A stretch of 64,000 nt of DNA, taken from the NCBI GenBank assembly GCA_963849305.1, contig CAWKGV010000002.1, positions 124,001-188,000 of the forward strand, read 5' to 3'. Shown in pieces: positions 25,450-32,917 of this stretch. The notes below the pieces were generated by a model, which saw only the letters and a list, made by a program, of their open reading frames with translations, was not told the origin of the DNA and ran no database searches. Every line of letters starts with the position of its first letter. Position 1 is the first letter of the stretch. Position numbers and translations under genes: made by a program. This stretch comes from CAWKGV01 sp963849305 (GTDB taxonomy: Bacteria > Pseudomonadota > Alphaproteobacteria > Acetobacterales > Acetobacteraceae).

Positions 25450-26409
25450 TCAGCTTGCGATCGCCCCGTTCGCCGCGACCAGCTTCGGCCCGCCGGGCAC
25501 CACGCTTGTCGCCGGCTTTGCGGGTGCGATCCGGTCGGAGGCGTCTTGGAGCAGGTTCGGCAGCAGGCGCTCGGCGAAGCCGCCCAGCAGTCCAATCACC
25601 GCGACATAGGTCCAGGTATTTATGCTTAGGTCGGAAAGCTGCTTGAAGGTCGTGGCGTTGCTGAACACCTTCTCCGCGGCGACGCCGAACATGGTGCTGC
25701 TGAGCAGCAGGAGAAGCATCCCCCCGGAGAGCAGGCCGATGAAGACCCGCAGCGCGCCGAACACCACGTTCATCACCGACTCCCTGGAGGGGGCCAGCTC
25801 CAAGCTCTCCACTCGCAGGGTGATGGAGAACACCGCCCCGGCGGCGCCGAACGCGGCGGCCAGCAGATAGGGGAGGGCGGGCGCGGTCTGCCCGAGGCCG
25901 ATCCGCGCAAGCGGCAGGCCGATGGCTGGCAAGCCAAAGCTCAGCAACAGGGCGGTCAGGAAGCAGCCAAGCAGATAGCGCACCCGGTTCTCGTTGGTCA
26001 GCCGATCCTCGGCCATCGACAACACCGGCCCGAGCAACTCCGTCGCGCGCTTCGTCTCGCCTTCGAGTGCCAGGACCATCGCTTGCACGATCTGGTGGTC
26101 GTAATAGCTTCGGGTCGGCCAGACGCGGGACCGAACCATCTGGCTGGTCAAATACCTGAGCTGACACAGCGCTTCGCCGATCTGCATGTAGTTCTTGCGC
26201 TGGTCCCGCTCGGTCTCCGGACAATCGGAAAATTGGACGAACACGCCTTTAGTCGAGCGATAGACCGTGTAGTCCTCGCCAACCCAGCAGATCTCCCGTA
26301 TCTTGTTGCCGAGCTTGTCGGCCTTGCCGGTTTGCAGCCTCGGGCGGCGTGATACGGTCTCGTCACAAGCGGGCTGGGCCGGTTCGTTGGTGTTCTGAGC
26401 GGCGGACAT
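25450..26409 (-). CDS. Hypothetical membrane protein, four predicted helices
   Basis: I do not recognise a family. The protein has 319 residues, starting at the ATG at 26409 with GGGGAGAA upstream. A polar N-terminal 150 residues (RERDQ-rich helices around QRKNYMQIGEALCQLRYL and the EGETKRATELL stretch) is followed by four hydrophobic segments, at roughly residues 160-190, 200-220, 235-265 and 285-305, and a short polar tail. The organisation, a soluble N-terminal domain plus four helices, resembles small sensory or channel-like membrane proteins but no signature supports that. It is convergent with nadK and isolated. Confidence 0.65.
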   Translation of the reverse strand: MSAAQNTNEPAQPACDETVSRRPRLQTGKADKLGNKIREICWVGEDYTVYRSTKGVFVQFSDCPETERDQRKNYMQIGEALCQLRYLTSQMVRSRVWPTRSYYDHQIVQAMVLALEGETKRATELLGPVLSMAEDRLTNENRVRYLLGCFLTALLLSFGLPAIGLPLARIGLGQTAPALPYLLAAAFGAAGAVFSITLRVESLELAPSRESVMNVVFGALRVFIGLLSGGMLLLLLSSTMFGVAAEKVFSNATTFKQLSDLSINTWTYVAVIGLLGGFAERLLPNLLQDASDRIAPAKPATSVVPGGPKLVAANGAIAS

Positions 26410-26584
26410 TCTGTTCTCCCCGGTTTGGCAGGGACAGATCAGCAGGCAATAGCCACCAAGGGCTGTGAACCGCGTCACACCACCGACAAATTATCGAGGC
26501 ATGGGCGGTAGCGCGTCATTCTTCTAGTGCCTGTCGTCCATTCCCGAACGCGGGGCTTATCGACATTGACGGTGGGCCCGCGTC

Positions 26585-27340
26585 TCATCCGTGTCTCGTT
26601 TCGCTGTACGCGAGACAGGCTGAGGCTTCGACCAAGCGGTGGGCCAGCCTCGTGCCATCGGGCGGGCAGGAAGCCATGCGTGCCGGCACCGGCTGCTCGC
26701 CAGGCAGGCCGCCGGCGATGGTGTCGGGCAACCAAGGGAAGCGGCGCGTCAGCGCGGTCTTTTGCGGATCGGTGGCGGCGGCTGCCGCGGCGGCGACCAG
26801 GTCGGGCTCGGGGAGCGCCGCCGGCTCGGGTTCCGCGCGCGGCTCGGGCGTCGGCTGCCCGGTCATCGCCGCCGGCTCGGGTCGCGGTGACAGCGCCTGC
26901 GCCATCAGGGCGATGGCACAATGCTCGGTCCAGGCAGCGCGCTCGTTGGCGGCGCTGTTCGCCTCGGTCTTCTGTCGCGCTGCCTGGAGGCGCAGGAGAA
27001 GCCGCAGCGCGCTCTGCGCCTGGCGCATCATGCTGTTGGCCTGAGCGCGACATTTCATCGCCCAGGGTGCGGTGATGTCCGGCTGCTGGGCCAGGCGCAA
27101 GCAATCCTTGCCCTGCTCGGAGGCGGCGACGAAGAGCGCGGCGAGATCGGCCTCGGCCGCATTCGCCGGATGGAGCGCGGCAATGCGGGCGATGGCGGCG
27201 TGGTCGCGCCGGGCCAGATCGTCCGGGCGGTCGCTGGGCGGCGGCGGCAGCGCCTGCTGCAGCGTGCGGATGAGCTGATAATAGGCGTCGGCGGGGAGCT
27301 GGCTGGCGAAGTCGGGATGGTTCGGGGCGGTGTCTGGCAT
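26585..27340 (-). CDS. Hypothetical Ala/Pro-rich protein
   Basis: I do not recognise a named domain. The 251 residues begin LPADAYYQLIRTLQQALPPPP, continue RRDHAAIARIAALHPANAAEADLAAL, then a predicted helical block (QANSMMRQAQSALRLLLRLQAARQK). A low-complexity stretch rich in Pro, Glu and Ala (about residues 165-195) follows. Similar Ala-rich proteins with the opening PADAYxQLI and RRDxAAIARVAAL are, from memory, recurrent in Acetobacteraceae genomes, often near mobile DNA. The start at 27340 is chosen because the conserved block begins just after it. No ribosome site is convincing. Cytoplasmic, no signal peptide. Confidence 0.55.
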   Translation of the reverse strand: MPDTAPNHPDFASQLPADAYYQLIRTLQQALPPPPSDRPDDLARRDHAAIARIAALHPANAAEADLAALFVAASEQGKDCLRLAQQPDITAPWAMKCRAQANSMMRQAQSALRLLLRLQAARQKTEANSAANERAAWTEHCAIALMAQALSPRPEPAAMTGQPTPEPRAEPEPAALPEPDLVAAAAAAATDPQKTALTRRFPWLPDTIAGGLPGEQPVPARMASCPPDGTRLAHRLVEASACLAYSETRHG

Positions 27341-27627
27341 AGCGGGCCAGGTGGAGTTAGATATGCTGCTTGTCAATGGTTATTATATCTATCGAGACCC
27401 GCCCGCCGCTCGATGCACCTGACCCTTGGCATCTCGGGTCGCTGTCGCATCGGCCTTGGACGGGAGCCTACCGTTTAATCATCATTATGGCCGGCTCGCC
27501 CGTGCATGACGCGCTTTGCGACATTGCGGACGGTCTTTTCGCCGGCCGAATCGACGACACGCCCTAGTGCCTCGGCACAGAGGATCTCTCTTGGGCAAAT
27601 CAGCGCTGCGTAAGTCTTATGCACGGA

Positions 27628-28038
27628 TTACGCTGGGACGACTGCGGCCCGCAAACGCTCGATCAGCGGGCAACCAGGTTCCTGACTGCACTCGCATTGG
27701 TGGACAGCCTCGGCCAGGACTGCCTCCATCTTCTGAAGGTCGGCGATGCGGCTTCGCACGTCGGCGAGGTGTGACGCCGCGAGTTGGCGCACCTCGGTGT
27801 GAGACGGGCCGCGACTGGACAGTTCGAACAGCTTTCGCACTTCGTCGAGTGTGAATCCCAGTTCGCGCGCCCGGCGCACGAACTGCAGTCGCGCAATATC
27901 GTCCCCATCATACAGTCGGTAGCGGCCGGCGCTGCGGGAAGCTCGCGGAACGAGGCCAATACGCTCGTAGTAGCGGATCGTCTCGATGTTGCACCCCGAC
28001 TGGCGCGCCAGCTCCCCGATCGTGACGGCTTTGGCCAT
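27628..28038 (-). CDS. MerR-family metal/redox-responsive regulator
   Basis: This is a 136-residue MerR-family activator. The winged helix is at the N-terminus (TIGELARQSGCNIETIRYYERIGLVP with SAGRYRLYD), then the dimerisation helix. The C-terminus has a Cys-rich effector site, QCECSQEPGCPLIERL. MerR proper has a conserved Cys near position 82. Here the equivalent SHTEV has none, so the metal preference is not a standard Hg site. The three-Cys C-terminal loop could bind a soft metal or sense redox state. AAGG lies 8 nt before the ATG at 28038. It is divergent from the thioredoxin-like gene and the shared promoter has the MerR-type 19-bp spacer. Confidence 0.87.
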   Translation of the reverse strand: MAKAVTIGELARQSGCNIETIRYYERIGLVPRASRSAGRYRLYDGDDIARLQFVRRARELGFTLDEVRKLFELSSRGPSHTEVRQLAASHLADVRSRIADLQKMEAVLAEAVHQCECSQEPGCPLIERLRAAVVPA

Positions 28039-28066
28039 GGTGTGCACCTTAACTCGAAAAAGGCTC

Positions 28067-28097
28067 TTGAGTTTGTAGCGACTACAGACTGTAGGGT
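28067..28097 (+). promoter_or_regulatory. MerR-type promoter with 19-bp spacer
   Basis: The -35 element TTGAGT (28067-28072) and -10-like TAGGGT (28092-28097) are 19 bp apart, the over-long spacing on which MerR-family activators work by DNA twisting. Between them TGTAG-CGA-CTACA (28074-28086) is a perfect dyad. The ribosome site AAGGAGG of the downstream gene follows at about 28119-28125. Confidence 0.65.
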
Positions 28098-28131
28098 GGC
28101 CACATACTCGGTTCAACAAAGGAGGGCTACG

Positions 28132-28386
28132 ATGGCCACGAAGAAGATCGAAGTTTTCAGTGCTGGTTGCCATGCCTGCACCGAAGCAGTGAACATGGTG
28201 AGGCGGATTGCTGGCAGCACACGTCAGGTGGAGGTCCTCGATATGACCCGAGCCGATGTTGCGGCAAAAGCTAAACAGCTTGGGATTCACAGCGTTCCCA
28301 GCGTCGTTGTTGATGGCAAGCTCGCAACCTGCTGCGCGGGACATGGGCCTGAAGAAGCGACCCTGCACACTGCAATCCACGCATAA
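28132..28386 (+). CDS. Small thioredoxin-like protein with CxxC and a second Cys pair
   Basis: This 84-residue protein is predicted to have a thioredoxin/glutaredoxin fold. The first strand is followed by SAGCHACTEAV, a CxxC redox motif in the expected place. LGIHSVPSVVVDGKLA contains the cis-Pro loop (SVPSVV). An extra CCAGHGPEEA at the C-terminal side gives two more adjacent thiols. AAGGAGG precedes the ATG. Expression is presumably under the divergent MerR regulator, and a strong hairpin follows the stop. A role in thiol/metal handling linked to the neighbouring arsenic genes is plausible but inferred. Confidence 0.8.
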   Translation: MATKKIEVFSAGCHACTEAVNMVRRIAGSTRQVEVLDMTRADVAAKAKQLGIHSVPSVVVDGKLATCCAGHGPEEATLHTAIHA

Positions 28387-28396
28387 CTTCGCTGAC

Positions 28397-28432
28397 GTGC
28401 ACTGGGCGGCCATGTGGCTCTGCCCAGTGCAC
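28397..28432 (+). terminator. Strong hairpin after the thioredoxin-like gene
   Basis: GTGCACTGGGC (28397-28407) pairs perfectly with GCCCAGTGCAC (28422-28432), an 11-bp stem with a 14-nt loop, 11 bp past the stop. There is no T run, so it may be a transcript-stabilising or bidirectional boundary element and not a classic intrinsic terminator. It insulates the gene from the ars promoter. Confidence 0.5.
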
Positions 28433-28479
28433 TCGAGCACTGAGCGCTTTGGGTTCACCACCGGCCAGCCTGAGCGTCC

Positions 28480-28513
28480 TTGACTCCCTCAAGATCTCCA
28501 TTATATTGGAGAT
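28480..28513 (+). promoter_or_regulatory. ars operon promoter with overlapping ArsR operator
   Basis: The -35 TTGACT (28480-28485) and -10 TATATT (28502-28507) are 16 bp apart. A perfect inverted repeat ATCTCCA-TTATAT-TGGAGAT spans 28494-28513 and covers the -10, as expected for an autorepressed arsR. Transcription would begin at about 28513-28515, on the GTG start codon at 28514 itself, so the message may be leaderless. Confidence 0.72.
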
Positions 28514-28897
28514 GTGGAGAAGTCAGAAGCGATAGCGGCCCTAGGGGCACTCGCCCAGGATACCCGCCTCGATATGTTCCGCCTGCTGGTGCAGGCCGGG
28601 TCCGAAGGCATGCCCGCGGGCCATATCGGCGAAAAGCTTGGCCTGCCGTCTGCGACGCTCGCCTTCCATTTGAAGGAGCTGAAGAACGCGGGCCTTGCGA
28701 CATGCACGCGCAATGGCCGGTGGCTTATCTATGCAGCGGCCTATCCCACGATGAGCGCGCTGCTCGAATACCTCACCGAGAACTGCTGCCAGGGAAATCC
28801 TGCTGCATGCGGTCTCGAAGCATCTGCCTGCACACCGTCAACCGCCAGCAAAGGAGTCGCCCATGAAGCGCCTGCACGTGCACGTGTCCGTCGATAA
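28514..28897 (+). CDS. arsR: ArsR-family arsenite-responsive repressor
   Basis: This is a winged-helix ArsR/SmtB repressor of 127 residues. ALAQDTRLDMFRLLVQAG and GLPSATLAFHLKELKNAGL are the recognition region, followed by the wing CTRNGRWLIYAA. Thiols for As(III) sit at the C-terminal side (NCCQGNPAAC and a further Cys in ASAC), resembling the ArsR type with C-terminal Cys ligands, in place of the ELCVCDL motif in helix alpha3. The GTG start at 28514 is fixed by the operator just upstream and by the family's usual N-terminus. The 3' end overlaps arsI by 35 bp. Confidence 0.9.
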   Translation: MEKSEAIAALGALAQDTRLDMFRLLVQAGSEGMPAGHIGEKLGLPSATLAFHLKELKNAGLATCTRNGRWLIYAAAYPTMSALLEYLTENCCQGNPAACGLEASACTPSTASKGVAHEAPARARVRR

Positions 28898-29375
28898 CCT
28901 CGACCAGTCGATCGGCTTCTATTCGACCCTGTTTGCGGCACAGCCGAGTGTGGCGAAGCCGGATTACGCGAAGTGGATGCTGGACGATCCCCGCGTCAAT
29001 TTCGCGATCTCCACCCGCAGCGGTGAAAGCGGCCTCGATCATCTCGGCATCCAGGTCGAGACGCCGGATGAGCTGCAGGAAGTCTATGGACGCCTGCAAC
29101 AGGCGGACCGGCCTGTGCTGGAAGAGGGGGCCACGACCTGCTGCTACGCCAAGTCGGAAAAGTCCTGGATCACGGACCCGCAAGGGCTGTCCTGGGAGAC
29201 GTTCCTGACGGCCGGTGAAAGCACCGTCTACGGTGATAGCGTCGATCTTGGTCCGATCCGCACCACCGGGGCCAGCGCGTGCTGCACGCCCGAAACACCG
29301 CAGGGCGTATGCTGCGATCCGAAGCCTGAGCTGGCGAAGGATGCCCCATGCTGCGGGCATGTGGCCGCCCAATGA
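28863..29375 (+). CDS. arsI: ArsI-type C-As lyase (CadI family, VOC fold)
   Basis: This ferrous-iron dioxygenase of the vicinal-oxygen-chelate fold cleaves the carbon-arsenic bond of trivalent organoarsenicals such as methylarsenite, giving arsenite for export. KRLHVHVSVDNLDQSIGFYSTLF opens the first VOC module with His ligands. A second His is in SGLDHLGIQVE. The vicinal substrate-binding pair Cys93-Cys94 is in ATTCCYAKSEKSW. The C-terminal tail is Cys-rich (ACCTP, VCCDP, PCCGH), which may chelate arsenic. It overlaps arsR and shares an ATGA with arsC. Detoxification of organoarsenicals is the likely purpose of having it with acr3. Confidence 0.9.
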   Translation: MKRLHVHVSVDNLDQSIGFYSTLFAAQPSVAKPDYAKWMLDDPRVNFAISTRSGESGLDHLGIQVETPDELQEVYGRLQQADRPVLEEGATTCCYAKSEKSWITDPQGLSWETFLTAGESTVYGDSVDLGPIRTTGASACCTPETPQGVCCDPKPELAKDAPCCGHVAAQ

Positions 29376-29883
29376 CGCCCTTCAACGTCCTCTTTCTCTG
29401 CACCGGCAATTCAGCCAGGAGCATCCTGGCTGAATCCCTCCTGCGCCAGTTGGGCAAGGGTCACTTCAACGCCTTCAGCGCGGGCAGCTTTCCGAAAGGC
29501 CAGGTGCATCCGATGGCGCTGCGCCTGCTAACGGAACAAGGCTTCCCGACCGAAGGCTTGCGCTCGAAGCCCTGGGATGAGTTCGCCAAGCCAGGCGCAC
29601 CCGTCATGAATTTTGTTTTTACCGTCTGCGATCAGGCTGCCGGTGAAGCCTGCCCGGTCTGGCCAGGTCAGCCCATCACCGCACATTGGGGCATCCCGGA
29701 TCCGGCTGCCGTCACCGATGACGGCACGGGCGCAGCGCAATGCTGGCCTTCCGCATGCTGGAGCGCCGCACCAAGCTCTTTGTCGCTCTGCCTCTCGCCT
29801 CGCTCGATCAGATGGCGATCAAGCGCGAGGTCGAGGCGATTGGCCGCCTTCGTCCTGACACTGCCGAGGATCGCGCATCGTGA
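29372..29883 (+). pseudogene. arsC: Arsenate reductase (LMW phosphatase type), frameshifted
   Basis: This arsenate reductase has the low-molecular-weight tyrosine phosphatase fold. NVLFLCTGNSARSILAE carries the CX5R loop, then FSAGSFPKG, MNFVFTVCDQA, and the WGIPDPA segment with the catalytic Asp. At about 29735 one base appears to be missing. The C-terminal third (MLAFRMLERRTKLFVAL, then ASLDQMAIKREVEAIG) is read in another frame and ends at the TGA at 29881-29883. The active-site loop and Asp are upstream of the break, but the last helices are lost. The start ATG at 29372 overlaps the arsI stop. The rejoined 3' end overlaps the acr3 GTG start by 4 bp. Confidence 0.85.
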
Positions 29884-30971
29884 GGGAGTCCACCGTTACC
29901 GCCGGGCAAACCCCGGCGAAGCCCGCCATGGGCACATTCGAGCGTTTTCTGACGGTCTGGGTCGCCCTCTGCATCATCGCCGGCATTGCGCTTGGGCAGA
30001 TGATGCCGGGCGTGTTCCACGTGATCGGCGACGCTACAGTGGCCCAGGTCAATCTTCCCGTCGCGGTGCTGGTCTGGCTGATGATCGTGCCGATGCTGCT
30101 GAAAATCGATCTCGCGGCACTGAGCGAAGTCGGCCAGCACTGGCGCGGCATCGCCTCTACGGTCGGCGTCAATTGGCTGGTTAAGCCGTTTTCCATGGCG
30201 CTGCTGGCCTGGATCTTCGTGGCGCATCTGTTCCGGCCGTGGCTGCCCGCCGATCAGATCAGCAGCTACACGGCGGGGCTGATCCTGCTGGCTGCCGCGC
30301 CCTGCACGGCCATGGTGTTCGTCTGGTCGAACCTGGTGGACGGCGAGCCGCATTTCACGCTGAGCCAGGTGGCCCTGAACGATACGATCATGGTGGTGGC
30401 CTTCGCGCCGATTGTGGGGCTGCTGCTCGGCCTGTCCTCGATCACCGTGCCCTGGAACACGCTGATCCTGTCCGTGGTCCTTTATATCGTCGTGCCGGTG
30501 ATCGCCGCTCAGCTCTGGCGGCATGCCCTGGTACGCCAGGGCGGGCTTCCGGCCCTGAAACGCACGTTGCGCGCCCTGGCCCCGCTGTCCCTCTGCGCGT
30601 TGCTGCTGACGCTCGTGCTGCTGTTCGGCCTGCAGGGTGAACAGATCATGCGCCAGCCAGTCGTCATTGCGCTGCTGGCGGTGCCCATCATTATCCAGGT
30701 CTATTTCAATGCGGGTCTCGCCTACTGGCTGAACAAGCGACTCGGCGTTGAATGGTGCGTGGCGGGGCCTTCGGCGCTGATCGGGGCCAGCAACTTCTTT
30801 GAGCTGGCGGTGGCGACGGCCATTGCGCTGTTCGGATTTCAGTCAGGCGCGGCGCTCGCAACTGTGGTCGGCGTGCTGGTGGAGGTGCCGGTCATGCTGT
30901 CGGTGGTTCACATCGTCCGCCGCTCGCGGGCTTGGTACGAACAGGGAAATCGGGCGGCACAGAATTTTTGA
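29880..30971 (+). CDS. acr3: ACR3-family arsenite efflux permease
   Basis: This is an arsenite/H+ antiporter of the ACR3 (ArsB2) type, 363 residues with ten hydrophobic helices. Typical segments are PVAVLVWLMIVPMLLKIDL, WLVKPFSMALLAWIF, the conserved Cys of LAAAPCTAMVFVWSNL (essential in ACR3), ALNDTIMVVAF, and GPSALIGASNFFELAVATAIALFG. The GTG start at 29880 overlaps the arsC stop as GTGA. It is the last gene of the operon and would export arsenite produced by ArsI, even if arsC is inactive. Confidence 0.94.
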   Translation: MRESTVTAGQTPAKPAMGTFERFLTVWVALCIIAGIALGQMMPGVFHVIGDATVAQVNLPVAVLVWLMIVPMLLKIDLAALSEVGQHWRGIASTVGVNWLVKPFSMALLAWIFVAHLFRPWLPADQISSYTAGLILLAAAPCTAMVFVWSNLVDGEPHFTLSQVALNDTIMVVAFAPIVGLLLGLSSITVPWNTLILSVVLYIVVPVIAAQLWRHALVRQGGLPALKRTLRALAPLSLCALLLTLVLLFGLQGEQIMRQPVVIALLAVPIIIQVYFNAGLAYWLNKRLGVEWCVAGPSALIGASNFFELAVATAIALFGFQSGAALATVVGVLVEVPVMLSVVHIVRRSRAWYEQGNRAAQNF

Positions 30972-31193
30972 TGGGACTTCCTACCCTTCAGGCAAGGGGA
31001 AAGTGGGCGGGCGATAAGCCTGCCGGCGGCGCGGTACACCTTACGCCAAGCTGAGACGGAGGAAGGTCCGGTCCGCGCTGATGGTATAAGTCCGGCTACT
31101 GGAGCAGTGCATCCGGACCGGCGTCCGGTGACATTCAGAACCATCGCTCGCGCTTTGACGGCATCATCGATCGTTCCGCGGCGGCACAGCGCC

Positions 31194-31245
31194 GTCAAGC
31201 CCTACGCCTTCGGCGTACCCGCTGGCGCGGGCTTCGGGGCTTGAC
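31194..31245. repeat. 52-nt three-way-junction palindrome next to the IS110 element
   Basis: An outer 9-bp stem (GTCAAGCCC at 31194-31202 with GGGCTTGAC at 31237-31245) encloses two perfect hairpins, TACGCC-TTC-GGCGTA (31203-31217) and CCCGC-TGGC-GCGGG (31218-31231). It lies about 120 bp from the transposase stop. Some IS110-family elements insert into palindromic REP-type repeats, so this could be the target repeat or an end structure of the element. The rest of 30972-31362 shows no gene. Confidence 0.55.
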
Positions 31246-31362
31246 CGCGCTGCGCCGCCGCGAAGAGGGCATTGATGCCGTGAATGGCTCGCCCTGTCTC
31301 TCGCTCGCAGCAGTACGCCGGCCACCCGGCGCAGGGGATAAGCGAGCTGGGAACCAGTGCCC

Positions 31363-32607
31363 CTATGGGGTAGCTGGCTGATCGAAGTAAGGGTCGAACG
31401 GCGTCTGTCGCTGCAGGAGGATGCATGCGAGGGCAAGGAGCCTGTCGGCGACACCGCGGATAGCGCGGCCGTGCGAGTGGCCGCGTCTTCGCAAAGCGGC
31501 GTAGCGAGTGCGGCTCTTTGGATCGTGCTGAGTGGCGACACGGGCCCAATGATAGACGGTGTTACGCAATCGTACGTGCGCAGCGTAGCGCATGACGACG
31601 ACGTGGGACTTGCCGCTGCGTTTGGTGACCGGTGCGACGCCAGACAATGTCCGCAGAGCCTGATAATCACGACGGCTGAGAGGTCCTGAGGCCTCGGCGA
31701 GCAGCGTAGCAAGGTTGATCCGACCGATTCCCGGTAAGGATCTCAGGATTGCCACGTCGCGGTGTGCAAAGCAGTCGGCCGTTGCCGACCCGGTCTTGCC
31801 AACGGCAGCACAGAGCTCATCGAGTTTTCGCGCGGCATTTTTGAGCTCGCGATTGACAACATGCAGACGAATGACGAGCGAGCGCATGTGGACGCTGGCG
31901 GCTTCAGTCACACCGTCCGCCACTTTGATGGCGGGCTACCGTAATGTTTGGAGAACGGTCTCCGCATCCATGCGACGGATGCGATGTTGCGTGAGTAACC
32001 GCTCGACCGTCGACTTGCGGAGACCTTCCGCCTTGGCCGGTGTCGGTGCCCGGTCCCAAAGCCCGAGAAACCACGTGGCTGCAAGGTCGTCGGTAAGTTT
32101 CAACATCTGCGGGTAATACCGCCACAGCTGCTGATGGACGCGGTTGCGCAGCCGAACCCGTTCCTCTTGTAGCTCCTCTGCAAGACGCGACCACGCGCGC
32201 AATTCGACAAGCCGTGGATCAGCGACCTGCAGGCGGCGGAACAGATGACGATCGGTCCGCAGACCGTCGGCCGAGACATAGGCGTCCCGGCGATCGTCCT
32301 TGGCACCAGCGACACTGAACCGGTCGCGGAGGCGGTCGAGTTGCTTGGGGTTGATCGCGTACACGAGGAAGCCCCGATCAAACAAGGCATCGACGACGGG
32401 GCCATGCGGTACTTCAATCGCCACGGCTACGGCTTTCGCGGCGCCGGCGATCGAGAGGATCCAGTCACCCAGCTCTGCCAGGCCCACAGCACTGTGTGAG
32501 CACTCTCGTTCTCCAACAATGGTGCCGTGGGTATCAAGCAGGCAGGCTTGGTGCTTCTCCGATCCCCAATCGACACCGACAAACCAAGCAATCGTTTCCT
32601 CCGCCAT
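31363..32607 (-). pseudogene. IS110-family transposase with an in-frame amber stop
   Basis: This is a DEDD (RuvC-like) transposase of the IS110 family in one continuous frame of 415 codons, interrupted by TAG at 31938-31936. The N-terminal part has FVGVDWGSEKHQ (first Asp), AIEVPHGPVVD (Glu) and AKDDRRDA (Asp pair). The second part carries the helix-hairpin-helix ILRSLPGIGRINLATLLAEASGP and the Ser recombinase-like SGKSHVVVMRYA region typical of the Transposase_20 domain. The amber probably replaced a CAG Gln codon (LRQPAIK). GGGAGGG precedes the ATG at 32607. As it stands the element would not move without suppression or help in trans. Confidence 0.88.
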
Positions 32608-32741
32608 CGTGTTCCCTCCCATCCAATGCACGGGCCGCCACGACGCCTGCCGATCCTGTACCGGCGCTCGAAGGCGCGACTTCCTACTGGGCATCCGCCG
32701 TAGCCAACTCGTCGAGGCACATGTCCCATCATGGTGCTCAA

Positions 32742-32806
32742 GGCACGAGGTGGACGGTGGTCGCTCCCGACGAGCTGGCCCGCCTGGCGAGCTTACGACT
32801 CGTGCC
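32742..32806 (-). ncRNA. Candidate structured RNA (bridge-RNA-like) in the 5' flank of the IS110 transposase
   Basis: Upstream of the transposase start lies about 300 bp without a gene. Within it, GGCACGAG (32742-32749) and CTCGTGCC (32799-32806) form a perfect 8-bp stem. Inside that, AGCTGGCC (32773-32780) pairs with GGCGAGCT (32786-32793) with one mismatch. In IS110-group elements this flank is known to encode the bridge RNA that guides target and donor choice. Position and nested stems fit, but the loops have not been matched to the element's ends. Confidence 0.35.
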
Positions 32807-32917
32807 TACCAGACGTCTCTGGAGGGTACAGGGTGGACGGCCCCCGCTCCCGGCATCGCGATGTGCCACAATGTTGGTCGTCTGTGAACGCCACAAAAAT
32901 GAGAGGAGCCGTCCGCG

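Larger units (their letters stand above)
31363..32880 (-). mobile_element. IS110-family insertion sequence, ends not determined
   Basis: The transposase plus its 5' flank of about 270 bp forms a single element. IS110 elements lack terminal inverted repeats and long target duplications, so the borders cannot be read off directly. The right limit is placed before the start of a second IS110-like gene remnant (32918). The left border lies somewhere between 31245 and 31363. It separates the arsenic operon from the amidohydrolase cassette. Confidence 0.5.

Noticed and set aside
27370..27567. A 65-codon plus-strand frame in the gap before the MerR gene
   Set aside because: No ribosome site, no recognisable motif and unconvincing composition.
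27341..27627. Possible small RNA or gene between the hypothetical protein and merR
   Set aside because: Nothing structured or conserved-looking was found. Treated as plain intergenic DNA.
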